Shown piece after piece: positions 27,187 through 36,297 of a stretch of DNA of 64,000 nt. The notes beneath the pieces were generated by a model that saw nothing but the letters and a program-made list of their open reading frames with translations, was not told the DNA's origin and made no database searches. Made by a program: the position numbers and the translations under genes. Positions within the stretch are counted from its first letter, which is position 1; each line of letters opens with the position of its first letter. Source of the stretch: Pseudomonas saudimassiliensis (GTDB taxonomy: Bacteria > Pseudomonadota > Gammaproteobacteria > Pseudomonadales > Pseudomonadaceae); the NCBI RefSeq assembly GCF_000939975.1, contig NZ_LK391969.1:2694600-2758599 (forward strand). The letters are read 5' to 3'.

Positions 27187-28533
27187 CTAGCGGTTGATAT
27201 CCAGGTCCCGGGTTTCCTTGCCCAGCAGCAGCGCGATCAGCGTCAGCAGCGCCATGCCGGCCAGGTAGAGCCCGACCAGGAAGGGGCTGCCGTCACCCAC
27301 GCCCCAGAGCCAGACGGCAATGAAGGGCGCGACGGCGGCGCCGAGGATGGAGGAGACGTTGTAGGAGATGCCCGAACCGGTATAGCGCACGTTGGTTGGG
27401 AACAGCTCCGGGAGCAGGGCGCCCATCGGCCCGAAGGTCAGGCCCATGAGACTGAAGCCGAGGATCAGCCAGGCCATCACGCCGACAAAACCCAGGCTGA
27501 GCAGCGGCACCCACAGCAGGCTGAAGATGATGATGCCCAGGGTGACCAGGATCAGCGTCTTGCGCCGCCCCAGCCGATCCGCCCAGGGCCCGGACAGCAG
27601 GGTGAAGACACCGAAGAACACCACCCCAACGATCAGCATCAACACGAAGTTGTTGTAGCTGTAGCCGAGACCGGACAGCTGGCCGGCAGCCGGCTCGACC
27701 GGCGCGCGGCCATAGCTCAGGGAGAAGGTAGTCATCAGGTAGAACAACACGTAGGTCGCCAGCATATAGAAGGTGCCGAGGATCAGCTCCCGCCAGTTGT
27801 TGCGTATCACTTCACCCAGCGGCAGTTTTACCACCTTGCCGGCGGAGACCGTCTTGGCAAAGGTGGTGCTCTCGACCAGATTCAGCCGAATCCACAAACC
27901 GATGATCACCATGACGGCCGAAAACAGGAAGGGGATACGCCAGCCCCAGTCGAGGAAGGCTTCCGACGGCCGCGACGGATTATCCGACGGCAGGACCGCA
28001 GCCACCAACAGGAACAAGCCGTTGGCAATGATGAAACCCAGCGGCGCGCCCAGCTGCGGGAAGGTGCCGAACAGCGCCCGCTTGCCCTCCGGCGCGTTCT
28101 CCGTTGCCACTAGCGCCGCGCCGGACCATTCGCCGCCAATGGCGAAACCCTGGGCCAGGCGCATGATCACCAGCAGCAGCGGAGCCAGCCAGCCGATCGT
28201 GTGGTAGGTGGGCAGCAGACCGATCAGGAAGGTGGCGATACCCATGGTCAGCAGCGCGTAGATCAGGGTGTTCTTGCGGCCGATCTTGTCACCCAGGTGG
28301 CCGAAGAACACTGCGCCCAATGGGCGGGCAATCATCGCCGCGCCGAAGATGGCAAAGGAGGCGAGCAGTGCCGTGGTCTCGTTGCCCGGCGGGAAGAACA
28401 GGTGGGGAAACACCAGCACCGCCGCCGTGGCATAGACGTAGAAGTCATAGAACTCGATGGTCGTGCCCACCAGACTGGCGAGCATGACGCGGGAGCGGGA
28501 GTTGGCGGGTGCCGGGGACGCGGTATGGGGCAT
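27187..28533 (-). CDS. MFS transporter, metabolite:H+ symporter (MHS) family
   Basis: 448 aa from the second in-frame ATG, the likely start because the first 26 residues of the longer frame are not membrane-like. Twelve transmembrane helices are visible. Family motifs are GTTIEFYDFYVYATAA in TM1, GHLGDKIGRKNTL in loop 2-3 and GFAIGGEWSGAALVATENAP in TM4-5, as in ShiA/ProP/KgtP-type symporters. It lies 177 bp downstream of the dadA-type gene on the same strand, which suggests an amino acid or betaine substrate; hairpins in the gap make co-transcription uncertain. Confidence 0.85.
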   Translation of the reverse strand: MPHTASPAPANSRSRVMLASLVGTTIEFYDFYVYATAAVLVFPHLFFPPGNETTALLASFAIFGAAMIARPLGAVFFGHLGDKIGRKNTLIYALLTMGIATFLIGLLPTYHTIGWLAPLLLVIMRLAQGFAIGGEWSGAALVATENAPEGKRALFGTFPQLGAPLGFIIANGLFLLVAAVLPSDNPSRPSEAFLDWGWRIPFLFSAVMVIIGLWIRLNLVESTTFAKTVSAGKVVKLPLGEVIRNNWRELILGTFYMLATYVLFYLMTTFSLSYGRAPVEPAAGQLSGLGYSYNNFVLMLIVGVVFFGVFTLLSGPWADRLGRRKTLILVTLGIIIFSLLWVPLLSLGFVGVMAWLILGFSLMGLTFGPMGALLPELFPTNVRYTGSGISYNVSSILGAAVAPFIAVWLWGVGDGSPFLVGLYLAGMALLTLIALLLGKETRDLDINR

Positions 28534-28641
28534 GGTTGGAGTCACTGTCTGGGGCTGCAAGCGGCTGATGGGTGGGCGCAGATTGTAGGCAAGACCGGGG
28601 CAGGGCGCCATGGTTGGCCTTCAATGGATACGTTATCCGCT

Positions 28642-28657
28642 GCGCAGCCGGCTGCGC
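28642..28657. repeat. 16-bp perfect palindrome in the dadA-MFS gap
   Basis: GCGCAGCCGGCTGCGC, self-complementary without loop, 109 bp upstream of the transporter start. It may be a regulator site or part of a double hairpin with the one at 28675. Confidence 0.4.
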
Positions 28658-28674
28658 TTACTCCATTCGCGTCC

Positions 28675-28700
28675 CAGCGGGGCCGTGTCTGGCCCCGCTG
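28675..28700. terminator. Hairpin after the dadA-type gene
   Basis: CAGCGGGGCC-gtgtct-GGCCCCGCTG, a perfect 10-bp GC stem 11 bp after the dadA stop. No T-run follows on the minus strand, so termination may be partial. Confidence 0.55.
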
Positions 28701-28710
28701 CCGCCGTCAC

Positions 28711-29976
28711 TCAGGCGTAGCTCGGCTGTGCGGCAGCAACCCTGGCGTTACTTCCCAGCGCCTGCTCGACAACGCCGCCGATCATGTCCGCGGTGACGGC
28801 GCTCAGGGTCCAACCCAGGTGGCCGTGGCCGGTGTTGTAGAACACGCAGGGCGATTTGCCGCGCCCGACCTTGGGCATCATGTTCGGCATCATCGGCCGC
28901 AGGCCCGCCCAGGGCACCACGCTGCGGGTGTTGACGCCGGGGAAGCACTCGTTCACCCATTCCACCAGCGGGCGGATACGGTCGGCGCGAATGTCGCGGT
29001 TGTAGCCATTGAACTCGGCGGTGCCGGCGACCCGGAAGCGATCATTGCCCAGGCGGCTGCTGACCAGTTTGGTCTCGTCGTCGAGCAGGCTGACGTTGGG
29101 CGCCGACGCGCGGCTGAGTTCGTCGGTAAGGTTGACGGTGATGGAGTAGCCCTTGACCGGGTAGATGTTCACCCGGTCTCCCAGCTGCCTGGCCAGGTCG
29201 CGGCTGGCCGTCCCGGCACACACCACCACGCCATCAAAGTGCTGGGTCTCGTCCCCGGCCGTGCCGCCGGTGGTAACGGTAACGCTGGCGCGCTTGCCGT
29301 CGGAGGCGACCGCTTTCACGTCCTGGTTATACAGGCAGCGCACGCCCAGGCGATCGATGGCGTCAGCCAGCCCGTTGGTGAACTTGTGGATGTCGCCGGT
29401 GGAGTCGCATTCGGTGTAGTAGCCGCCGTAGTACTGGCCGGCCAGGGTCGGCTCGATGGCGCGCATTTCTTCCAGCGTCACGCTGCGGCGGGGCAGGCCG
29501 CCCTGGGCGAGCAGCTGGGACACCCGGCCGGCATGGTCGAAACCGGCCTTGTTCCGGTAGATATGCAGGATGCCCTTTTTCTTCAGGTCGAAATCGATAC
29601 CTTCCGCCTCGGCCCAGGAGAACAGATGCTCACGGGCGGCGATGGCCAGGCGTGCGGTTTCGATGGTATTGCGGTCGTAGGCAGGAATGGCGGCAATGAA
29701 TTCGGCGAACCAGGAGAGCTTGTGCCAGCTGGGTTTGGGGTTGACCAGCAAGGGCGCATCACTCTTGAGCATCCACTTCAGCCCTTTGATGATGGTCGAG
29801 CGATGGTTCCACACCTCGGCATTGGACGCCGATAGCTGGCCGCCGTTGGCGAAGGAGGTTTCCATGGCGGCGTAGCGGTGCTTCTCGAGGAGGGTGACCG
29901 AAAAGCCGCGTTTGGCCAGGGCGTAGGCGGTAGTGATGCCGGTGATCCCGCCACCGATGACAGCGATTGTTTTCAT
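28711..29976 (-). CDS. dadA: D-amino acid dehydrogenase / glycine-D-amino acid oxidase family (DadA)
   Basis: 421 aa from the ATG after GGAGC. The N-terminal FAD fold reads IAVIGGGITGITTAYALAKR; the DAO core includes METSFANGGQLSASNAEVWN and the C-terminal GHGHLGWTLSAVTADMI, both DadA-like. It oxidatively deaminates D-amino acids (classically D-alanine) at the inner membrane, feeding electrons to quinone. A tandem glycine riboswitch lies in its 5' leader, so glycine itself or a glycine-related amine may be the relevant substrate. Confidence 0.88.
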   Translation of the reverse strand: MKTIAVIGGGITGITTAYALAKRGFSVTLLEKHRYAAMETSFANGGQLSASNAEVWNHRSTIIKGLKWMLKSDAPLLVNPKPSWHKLSWFAEFIAAIPAYDRNTIETARLAIAAREHLFSWAEAEGIDFDLKKKGILHIYRNKAGFDHAGRVSQLLAQGGLPRRSVTLEEMRAIEPTLAGQYYGGYYTECDSTGDIHKFTNGLADAIDRLGVRCLYNQDVKAVASDGKRASVTVTTGGTAGDETQHFDGVVVCAGTASRDLARQLGDRVNIYPVKGYSITVNLTDELSRASAPNVSLLDDETKLVSSRLGNDRFRVAGTAEFNGYNRDIRADRIRPLVEWVNECFPGVNTRSVVPWAGLRPMMPNMMPKVGRGKSPCVFYNTGHGHLGWTLSAVTADMIGGVVEQALGSNARVAAAQPSYA

Positions 29977-30035
29977 TGTTGTAGCTCCAGAAACGTCAGG
30001 GGATTCAAGCCCGCGCGCACCAATGCACGACGAAC

Positions 30036-30220
30036 GCCCCCTCTGTCCTGGACCTGAGAGATTCACGGGCGCCATGGGGCCCGCTTGCTCCTTCGGTGCG
30101 CCCGGTGACGATCGCGGGCGGCTCTTCAGAGTTCACTGGTGATAGCGGTCCGTTTGCCTGAGAGTTTCCGGGGCGGTTGCTCCTTCGGCGCTGCGGCGCG
30201 TGGCCGGCAGTCTCTCCCGA
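30036..30220 (-). promoter_or_regulatory. Tandem glycine riboswitch
   Basis: Read on the minus strand, aptamer 1 (about 30220-30132) has GGGAGAGAC, GCCGAAGGAGCAA and AAACTCTCAGGCAAA. The linker CTCTGAAGAG (30131-30122) follows. Aptamer 2 (about 30121-30036) has CACCGAAGGAGCAA and AATCTCTCAGGTCCAGGACAG before the G-run. These are the conserved blocks of the two-aptamer glycine riboswitch class. It ends about 60 bases before the dadA start. No terminator hairpin with T-run is visible in that gap, which favours control of translation. Confidence 0.93.
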
Positions 30221-30334
30221 TATCACCCTGACCCGTGGGGTCCGCCAGTGGCGCCCCTCACGTCATCATTGGGACCTAGACTGCCAGAAAAGTCTGCGCT
30301 TGTAACCTGCGAATTTCAGCCGAACGACAGGCAT

Positions 30335-30360
30335 AAAAAAGCCCGGCTTGTGGCCGGGCT
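30335..30360 (-). terminator. Terminator after ppa
   Basis: AGCCCGGC-cacaa-GCCGGGCT stem with a run of six T on the minus strand, 18 bp after the pyrophosphatase stop: a classic intrinsic terminator. Confidence 0.9.
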
Positions 30361-30377
30361 CCTATTCGGCAAAACGC

Positions 30378-30905
30378 TTATTTTTGGTAAGCGCTTACTG
30401 CCTTTACAATTTCCGCACGGGCTTCGTCAGCGTTGCCCCAACGGTCGATCTTGACCCACTTGCCGGCTTCCAGATCCTTGTAGTTCTCGAAGAAGTGCTG
30501 GATCTGCTGGATCAGCAGCTCAGGCAGGTCGGTGTATTCCTTCACGTTCTGGTACAGCACGCTCAGCTTGTCATGGGGTACGGCAACCAGCTTGGCATCG
30601 CCGCCGCCATCGTCAGTCATGTGCAGCACGCCAACCGGGCGGCAGCGGATGACCGCGCCGGGGGCAACCGGGTGCGGGGTGACTACCAGTACGTCCAGCG
30701 GATCGCCATCGTCAGCCAGGGTGTTCGGAATGAAACCGTAGTTGGCCGGGTAGAACATCGGGGTCGCCATGAAACGGTCGACGAACAGGGTGTTGCTGTC
30801 CTTGTCGATCTCGTACTTGATGGGCGCATGGTTGGCCGGGATTTCGATGGCGACGTAGATATCGTTGGGGATGTCTTTGCCGGCGGGGATCTGGTCGTAG
30901 CTCAT
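30378..30905 (-). CDS. ppa: Inorganic pyrophosphatase
   Basis: 175 aa, normal for the family I hexameric enzyme. Substrate and metal residues are in [29 protein letters not shown] and [11 protein letters not shown]. It hydrolyses PPi to 2 Pi in the cytosol. The neighbouring upstream gene on the same strand, 176 bp away, is a PPi-using phosphofructokinase, so two enzymes competing for PPi are adjacent. Confidence 0.96.
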   Translation of the reverse strand: MSYDQIPAGKDIPNDIYVAIEIPANHAPIKYEIDKDSNTLFVDRFMATPMFYPANYGFIPNTLADDGDPLDVLVVTPHPVAPGAVIRCRPVGVLHMTDDGGGDAKLVAVPHDKLSVLYQNVKEYTDLPELLIQQIQHFFENYKDLEAGKWVKIDRWGNADEARAEIVKAVSAYQK

Positions 30906-31081
30906 GGGTTACCTGATGCGAGGCATTGTAGGGGATTATCGGTGTTCGCCATTACCGGCGACACCAGGAAAAATATGGGCGGAGATTATAGGCGGTCGGG
31001 TCATCTTTACCAAGTGAAACCTGCTGCCCGGCGCCGATCCGCATGTTCGCGCCGCCCGTTGGGCAGCGCGAACGGTCCGAC

Positions 31082-32341
31082 TCAGACCTTGAACGGGGCC
31101 AGTTTGCGCTCGACCGGCAGGTTCTGCAGGCGCACGTAATCGGGCAGACCATTCTTGAACGGCGGGATATCCTCACCCTGGATCAGCGGCGACAGATACT
31201 CGCGGCAGGCCTCGGTGATGTGGAAGCCGTCTTCGGTGATGAAGTCGCGGGGCATGAACTTCTCGACGTTGGCCACTTCGCTCAGCGGCGCTTCGATGAT
31301 GTCCCAGCGGTAGGGGGCAGCTTCCAGGCGGCGGATCGCCGGCATGATGGCGTTCTTGCCTTCCAGGGCAATGTGTACCGCGGCCTGGCCCAGGGCGTAG
31401 GCCTGCTCGACGTCGACCTTGGAGGCGATGTGGCGCGCAGCGCGCTGCAGGTAGTCAGCCACGGCCCAGTGGTACTTGTAGCCAAGCTTGTCACGCACCA
31501 GGTTGGCGATGGTCGGCGCCACGCCGCCCAGCTGGGCGTGGCCGAAGGCGTCGGTCAGGCCGGATTCGGACAGGAATTTGCCGTCCTTGTTCTTGATGCC
31601 CTCGGATACCCCGATAACGCAGTAGCCGTGGGTCTTCACGCACTCGTCAACGCGGGCGAGGAAGGCGGCTTCATCGAACTCGACTTCGGGGAACAGCAGG
31701 ATGTGCGGCGCTTCGCCTTCGGCTTCGCTGGCCAGGCCGCAGGCGGCGGTGATCCAGCCAGCGTGGCGACCCATGACTTCCAGGATGAACACCTTGGTCG
31801 AGGTAGCGGACATGGAGGCCACATCGTAGCCGGCTTCACGAATGGACGTGGCCACGTACTTGGCCACCGAGCCAAAGCCTGGGCAGCAGTCGGTGATCGG
31901 CAGGTCGTTGTCGACCGTCTTCGGCACATGGATGGCCTGGATCGGGTAGCCCATGGTTTCGGCCAGCTGGGAGACCTTCAGGCAGGTGTCAGCGGAGTCA
32001 CCACCGCCGTTATAGAAGAAGTAACCGATGTCGTGGGCCTTGAACACCTCGATCAACCGCTCGTATTCGGCGCGGTTGGCTTCCAGGCTCTTGAGCTTGT
32101 AGCGGCAGGAACCGAAGGCACCGGACGGCGTGTGGCGCAGGGCGGCGATGTTCTCTGCGGATTCGAGGCTGGTATCGATCAGATCCTCGGTGAGCGCGCC
32201 AATAATGCCGTTGCGGCCTGCGTAGACTTTGCCGATCCGGTCCGGATGCTGGCGTGCCGTTTCAATCACGCCGGCGGCCGAAGCGTTGATAACTGCGGTA
32301 ACGCCGCCTGACTGGGCATAAAAGGCATTTTTGACGGTCAT
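31082..32341 (-). CDS. pfp: Pyrophosphate-dependent 6-phosphofructokinase
   Basis: 419 aa from an ATG with GGAG upstream; the frame continues another 129 bp but without family sequence. The phosphoryl-donor loop reads NGGGDSADT, with Asp where ATP enzymes have Gly104, and PKTVDNDLP carries the Lys found in PPi enzymes in place of PGTIDND. Sugar-phosphate residues MGRHAGW are present. It interconverts fructose 6-phosphate and fructose 1,6-bisphosphate with PPi, reversibly. Donor assignment rests on these two positions. Confidence 0.88.
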   Translation of the reverse strand: MTVKNAFYAQSGGVTAVINASAAGVIETARQHPDRIGKVYAGRNGIIGALTEDLIDTSLESAENIAALRHTPSGAFGSCRYKLKSLEANRAEYERLIEVFKAHDIGYFFYNGGGDSADTCLKVSQLAETMGYPIQAIHVPKTVDNDLPITDCCPGFGSVAKYVATSIREAGYDVASMSATSTKVFILEVMGRHAGWITAACGLASEAEGEAPHILLFPEVEFDEAAFLARVDECVKTHGYCVIGVSEGIKNKDGKFLSESGLTDAFGHAQLGGVAPTIANLVRDKLGYKYHWAVADYLQRAARHIASKVDVEQAYALGQAAVHIALEGKNAIMPAIRRLEAAPYRWDIIEAPLSEVANVEKFMPRDFITEDGFHITEACREYLSPLIQGEDIPPFKNGLPDYVRLQNLPVERKLAPFKV

Positions 32342-32620
32342 GCTGACTCCATGATGTGTGAGCTGATGGCAGGTACGACAACCGAACCAGCGGAACGGTT
32401 GCACTGACAGCAGAACAATAGTCGGGTGAAGAATGGCGCGCATAATAGCCGAATGAGTGAGCCTTTGCATGGTTGGCTGTTCAGTGGTGTGTATTCCATT
32501 AGCCCCGTTCTTGCTCCCGCCTCCGTTTCCGGCGCTCTACCGCAGCCCGGCCAACCTTGGGGCCCAACTCAGCCGCATGGTAGTATCGGCGCCTTGACGG
32601 ATTGATGACAGGGTTGGCTG

Positions 32621-33982
32621 ATGCACCTCCACATTCTCGGTATCTGCGGTACTTTCATGGGTTCGCTGGCCCTGCTCGCGCGTGATCTCGGCCACCAGGT
32701 CAGCGGCTCCGACGCCAACGTCTATCCGCCGATGAGCACCCAGCTCCAGGCCCAAGGCATCCAGCTGCTGGAAGGCTACGACCCGGCCCACCTGCAGCCC
32801 GCGCCGGATCTGGTGATCATCGGCAACGCCATGACCCGGGGTAACCCGGCGGTGGAATATGTGCTGGACAAGGGCATTCCCTATACCTCCGGCCCGCAGT
32901 GGCTTGCCGAGCACGTGTTGCAGGAGCGCTGGGTGCTGGCAGTGGCCGGCACCCATGGCAAGACCACCACCTCGAGCCTGCTGGCCTGGATCCTCGAGGA
33001 TGCCGGCATGGCACCGGGCTTCCTGATCGGCGGCGTGCCGCAGAACTTCGGCATCTCCGCCCGCCTGGGCGGCACACCGTTCTTCGTGGTCGAAGCGGAT
33101 GAGTACGACAGCGCCTTCTTCGACAAGCGCTCCAAGTTCGTCCACTACCGCCCGCGTACTGCCATCCTCAATAACCTGGAATTCGACCACGCGGATATCT
33201 TCCCCGACCTGGCCGCCATCGAACGGCAATTCCATCACCTGGTGCGCACCGTGCCGGCCAGCGGTCTGGTGATTTACCCGCAGCAGGAACAGGCACTGCA
33301 GCGAGTCATCGACATGGGTTGCTGGACGCCTGCGCAGACCACGGGGGAGGGCGGCAACTGGCAGGCACGGCTGCTAGCCGAGGACGGTTCCCGCTTCGAG
33401 GTCTGGCTTGATGGCCAGCTGCAGGGCGTCGCCGACTGGCAGCAGACCGGCGCCCACAGCGTGGCCAACGCGCTGACCGCCCTGGCCGCAGCGCGCCATG
33501 TAGGCGTCACGCCGGAGCAGGGCATCGCCGCGCTCGCCGGCTTTGCCAGTCCCAAGCGGCGGATGGAAAAACTCATCGAGATCAATGACATCACCCTCTA
33601 TGACGATTTCGCCCACCACCCCACAGCCATCGCCACCACCCTGGCCGGGCTGCGGGCGCAGATTGGCGGCGAGCGGCTGATCGCGATCATCGAGCCGCGC
33701 TCCAATACCATGCGCCTGGGCAGCCATATGGCCGCCTTGCCCGCCAGCGTCAAGGACGCCAGCGAGGTGATCTGGTACCAGCCGCCCGGATTGGACTGGT
33801 CGTTGGATTCGGTGGTGGCGCAGAGCCCGGTGCCGGCGACGGTGATGACCGATATCGATGCCATCATCGATCAGGTGGTAGCCCAGGCCGAGCCGGGCGC
33901 CCGCATCGTGATCATGAGCAACGGCGGCTTCGGCGGCATCCATCAGAAGATGAAGCAGACGCTGGAGGCGAAACATGGCTGA
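32621..33982 (+). CDS. mpl: UDP-MurNAc:L-Ala-gamma-D-Glu-meso-DAP ligase
   Basis: 453 aa Mur-ligase family enzyme that recycles murein tripeptide onto UDP-MurNAc in the cytosol. It begins [20 protein letters not shown] as Mpl does. The ATP P-loop is [10 protein letters not shown], and the metal/central motif [17 protein letters not shown] is characteristic of Mpl as against MurC. The C-terminal domain [18 protein letters not shown] is present. The gene overlaps ubiX by 8 bp. The 279-bp divergent gap upstream must hold promoters for both mpl and pfp. Confidence 0.95.
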   Translation: MHLHILGICGTFMGSLALLARDLGHQVSGSDANVYPPMSTQLQAQGIQLLEGYDPAHLQPAPDLVIIGNAMTRGNPAVEYVLDKGIPYTSGPQWLAEHVLQERWVLAVAGTHGKTTTSSLLAWILEDAGMAPGFLIGGVPQNFGISARLGGTPFFVVEADEYDSAFFDKRSKFVHYRPRTAILNNLEFDHADIFPDLAAIERQFHHLVRTVPASGLVIYPQQEQALQRVIDMGCWTPAQTTGEGGNWQARLLAEDGSRFEVWLDGQLQGVADWQQTGAHSVANALTALAAARHVGVTPEQGIAALAGFASPKRRMEKLIEINDITLYDDFAHHPTAIATTLAGLRAQIGGERLIAIIEPRSNTMRLGSHMAALPASVKDASEVIWYQPPGLDWSLDSVVAQSPVPATVMTDIDAIIDQVVAQAEPGARIVIMSNGGFGGIHQKMKQTLEAKHG

Positions 33983-34580
33983 GCGGCGCGTCACCCTGGC
34001 GGTGACCGGCGCCTCCGGCGCGCAATATGCCCTGCGCCTGCTGGAGTGTCTGGTGCAGGCCGAGGTGCAGGTGCTGTTCCTGATCTCCCAGGCGGCGCAA
34101 CTGGTGGTCGCCACCGAAACCGAGCTGCAACTGCCACCCAAGCCCCAGGCGCTGGAGCAGTTTCTCACCGAGCGCTACCAGGCCCGGCCCGGACAGATCC
34201 GCGTCTACGGCAAGCAGGACTGGATGTCCCCGGTCGCCTCCGGCTCCGGCGCGCCCTCGGCCATGGTCGTCTGCCCCTGCAGCACCGGCACGCTATCGGC
34301 GATCGCTACCGGGGCCAGCAACAACCTGATCGAGCGCGCGGCGGATGTCGCCCTCAAGGAGCGCCGGCAACTGATCCTGGTACCCCGGGAAAGTCCCTAT
34401 TCCACCATCCATCTGGAAAACATGCTCACCCTCAGCCGCATGGGCGCGGTGATCCTGCCCGCCAGCCCGGGTTTCTATCATCAGCCCAAGAGCATCGACG
34501 ACCTGGTGGATTTCGTGGTGGCGCGGATACTCAACCAGCTGGGGATCGAGCAGGCGCTGCTCAAGCGCTGGGGCGAGTAG
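33975..34580 (+). CDS. ubiX: Flavin prenyltransferase
   Basis: 201 aa. The FMN-binding signature [19 protein letters not shown], the phosphate loop [20 protein letters not shown] and the C-terminal [17 protein letters not shown] and PASPGFYH are all diagnostic of UbiX. It makes prenylated FMN for the decarboxylase UbiD, used in ubiquinone synthesis. It starts within the mpl gene, so is translated with it. Confidence 0.95.
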   Translation: MAERRVTLAVTGASGAQYALRLLECLVQAEVQVLFLISQAAQLVVATETELQLPPKPQALEQFLTERYQARPGQIRVYGKQDWMSPVASGSGAPSAMVVCPCSTGTLSAIATGASNNLIERAADVALKERRQLILVPRESPYSTIHLENMLTLSRMGAVILPASPGFYHQPKSIDDLVDFVVARILNQLGIEQALLKRWGE

Positions 34581-34681
34581 GGCGCAACGGGGTCTGGCCC
34601 CCGCAGACCTCCGCTGCCTGGCTACCTGCCCGGACCTCTGGCATCCTCGACTGATCAAGCTACCCAACGAGGAATCAGAAC

Positions 34682-35386
34682 ATGGCCAATATCGTCATCA
34701 CCGGCGCCAACCGCGGCATCGGACTTGCCCTGGTCAGAAACTATGTGGCCGACGGCGACCGGGTCTACGCCCTCTGCCGTCGCCCGGACCAGGCCACCGA
34801 GCTCAACCAGATCGCCACCAGCGCTGCCGGTCGGCTGACGCTGCATCAGATCGACATGGCCGACGGCAACTCGATCGACGCTATCCCCCAGGCCCTGGGC
34901 GACACTCCTGTCGATGTGCTGCTGAACGTGGCGGGGATCGTCGGAGGCAGGGCCGATAAACTGACCAGCGCACCCTTTACCGAAGCGGACTTTGCCGCCT
35001 GGCGCGAAGCCTTTGAAGTCATGACCATCGGCCCGTTCCGGCTGGTGCAGGCATTGCTGCCCAACCTCACCGCCGCCAAGGGCAAGGCGCTGACGGTCAG
35101 CAGCCAGATCGGCGCCTCCACCTGGCCGTACGGTGGCATGTATGTCTACGGCGCCACCAAGGCGGCGGTCAATCGGCTGATGCTGAGCCTGGCCATCGAC
35201 CTCAAGGACCAGGGCGTTAGCATAGCCACTGTGCATCCCGGTTACGTACAAACCGACATGGGCGGCCCCAACGCCGAGATCACCCCCCAGGAAAGCGCCG
35301 CCGGCATCCAGGCCGTCGCCGCCAACCTGACGCTGGACACCAGCGGCAGCTTCTTCAAGTGGAATGGGGAATTGCATCCCTGGTGA
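34682..35386 (+). CDS. Short-chain dehydrogenase/reductase
   Basis: 234 aa classical SDR. Cofactor loop VITGANRGIGLALVRNY, NxAG variant LLNVAGIVGG, catalytic YGATK and the following SLAIDLKDQGVSIATVHPGY are present; the catalytic Ser is in TVSSQIG. It resembles the sniffer/carbonyl-reductase-like group. RBS GAGGAA precedes the ATG. Substrate unknown. Confidence 0.88.
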   Translation: MANIVITGANRGIGLALVRNYVADGDRVYALCRRPDQATELNQIATSAAGRLTLHQIDMADGNSIDAIPQALGDTPVDVLLNVAGIVGGRADKLTSAPFTEADFAAWREAFEVMTIGPFRLVQALLPNLTAAKGKALTVSSQIGASTWPYGGMYVYGATKAAVNRLMLSLAIDLKDQGVSIATVHPGYVQTDMGGPNAEITPQESAAGIQAVAANLTLDTSGSFFKWNGELHPW

Positions 35387-35698
35387 GGAGAGGCCGGGTA
35401 CGATCTGGTGTTCGAGTCCCAGGGAAGCGCGCCCGGGCCGCCTTTCGCATGCGCTGCGGCCTGGGTAAACAGCGGTTTGCTGGGGGGCGTCGAGCACTAG
35501 CTCGATGGACGATGCAGCAGCCTATGCTTGGTTGCTGTCGGTTGGCGCAAGGGCCGGGGCTCTTGGTGCGGGTTCAGCGCAATAGTGAGGGTGAGGCTGT
35601 GTTTGCTACTGATCATGAGGTATAGCGCGGGTGCGCTACACCTCCCAAAACCGAGCCCCGGCGAGATAGAAGAGTAACTTCAGAAAGGCCGGCGCTTG
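35387..35698. other. 312-bp non-coding gap with a hairpin
   Basis: No convincing gene. The main feature is a 12-bp stem with one mismatch, GAGGTATAGCGC-gggt-GCGCTACACCTC (35617-35644), lying between the convergent short-chain dehydrogenase and MaoC genes. It may end transcription though no T-run follows. A TTCGAGTCCC tract near 35412 resembles a tRNA T-arm but no tRNA surrounds it. Confidence 0.6.
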
Positions 35699-36154
35699 TC
35701 AGACAAAATACAACGCCAATGTCTCAGCAATATACGCAGGCTTCTCGCTACCTTCGATCTCCAGCGTGGCGCGGGATTTGACCAGCCACTGGCCGGGGTT
35801 CTTCTCGGTCACATCGATAACAGTCAACTGCATGCGCACCCGGGAGCCGACGCGGACCGGCTGGATAAAGCGCACGCTGTCCAGGCCGTAGTTGACCGCC
35901 ATCTTCAGGCCTTCCGGGCGCATGGCCAGGCCGGCAGACAGGGCAGGGATCAGCGACAGGGACAGGAAGCCGTGGGCGATGGTGCCGCCGAAGGGGGTCT
36001 GCTTGGCCTTTTCTTCATTGATATGGATGAACTGGTGATCCCCGGTGCATTCGGCGAACTGGTTGACGCGCTGCTGGTCGATCAGCAGCCACTCGGAATG
36101 GCCCAGGTCTTTACCGATAAAGGAGGTCAGTTCGGATACGGCTACGGCGGTCAT
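35699..36154 (-). CDS. MaoC-like hot-dog dehydratase
   Basis: 151 aa from the ATG preceded by GGAGA. The hydratase motif with catalytic Asp and His reads GDHQFIHIN and is followed by GGTIAHGFLSLSLIPAL, typical of R-specific enoyl-CoA hydratases and NodN-like proteins. It would hydrate short enoyl thioesters in the cytosol. No lipid-metabolism partner is adjacent, so the pathway is open. Confidence 0.88.
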   Translation of the reverse strand: MTAVAVSELTSFIGKDLGHSEWLLIDQQRVNQFAECTGDHQFIHINEEKAKQTPFGGTIAHGFLSLSLIPALSAGLAMRPEGLKMAVNYGLDSVRFIQPVRVGSRVRMQLTVIDVTEKNPGQWLVKSRATLEIEGSEKPAYIAETLALYFV

Positions 36155-36297
36155 GGCGTTCTCCATGCAATTATTGTGGCTCGCTGGCAAGCAGCGATGG
36201 GTGAGCCATGGTGGCAAGAGCGCGGCGCAGGGGTCAATCCATCGGCGGTGTCATTGGTTTGCTGAATGCCGCTACCGGCGCGCCGGGCTATGCGCCA

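Noticed and set aside
27170-27192. Cluster of GGATCC, CATATG and GCTAGC resembling vector cloning sites
   Set aside because: The bases run without break into the genuine 3' end of the MFS gene and there is no other vector sequence; a chance cluster.
31082-32341. ATP-dependent PfkA
   Set aside because: The two donor-determining positions (Asp in GGGDS and Lys in PKTVDND) are those of PPi enzymes.
35405-35425. tRNA-like T-arm sequence (GTTCGAGTCCC) that could mark a tRNA or an attachment site
   Set aside because: No acceptor stem, anticodon arm or CCA end around it, and no integrase or island boundary nearby.
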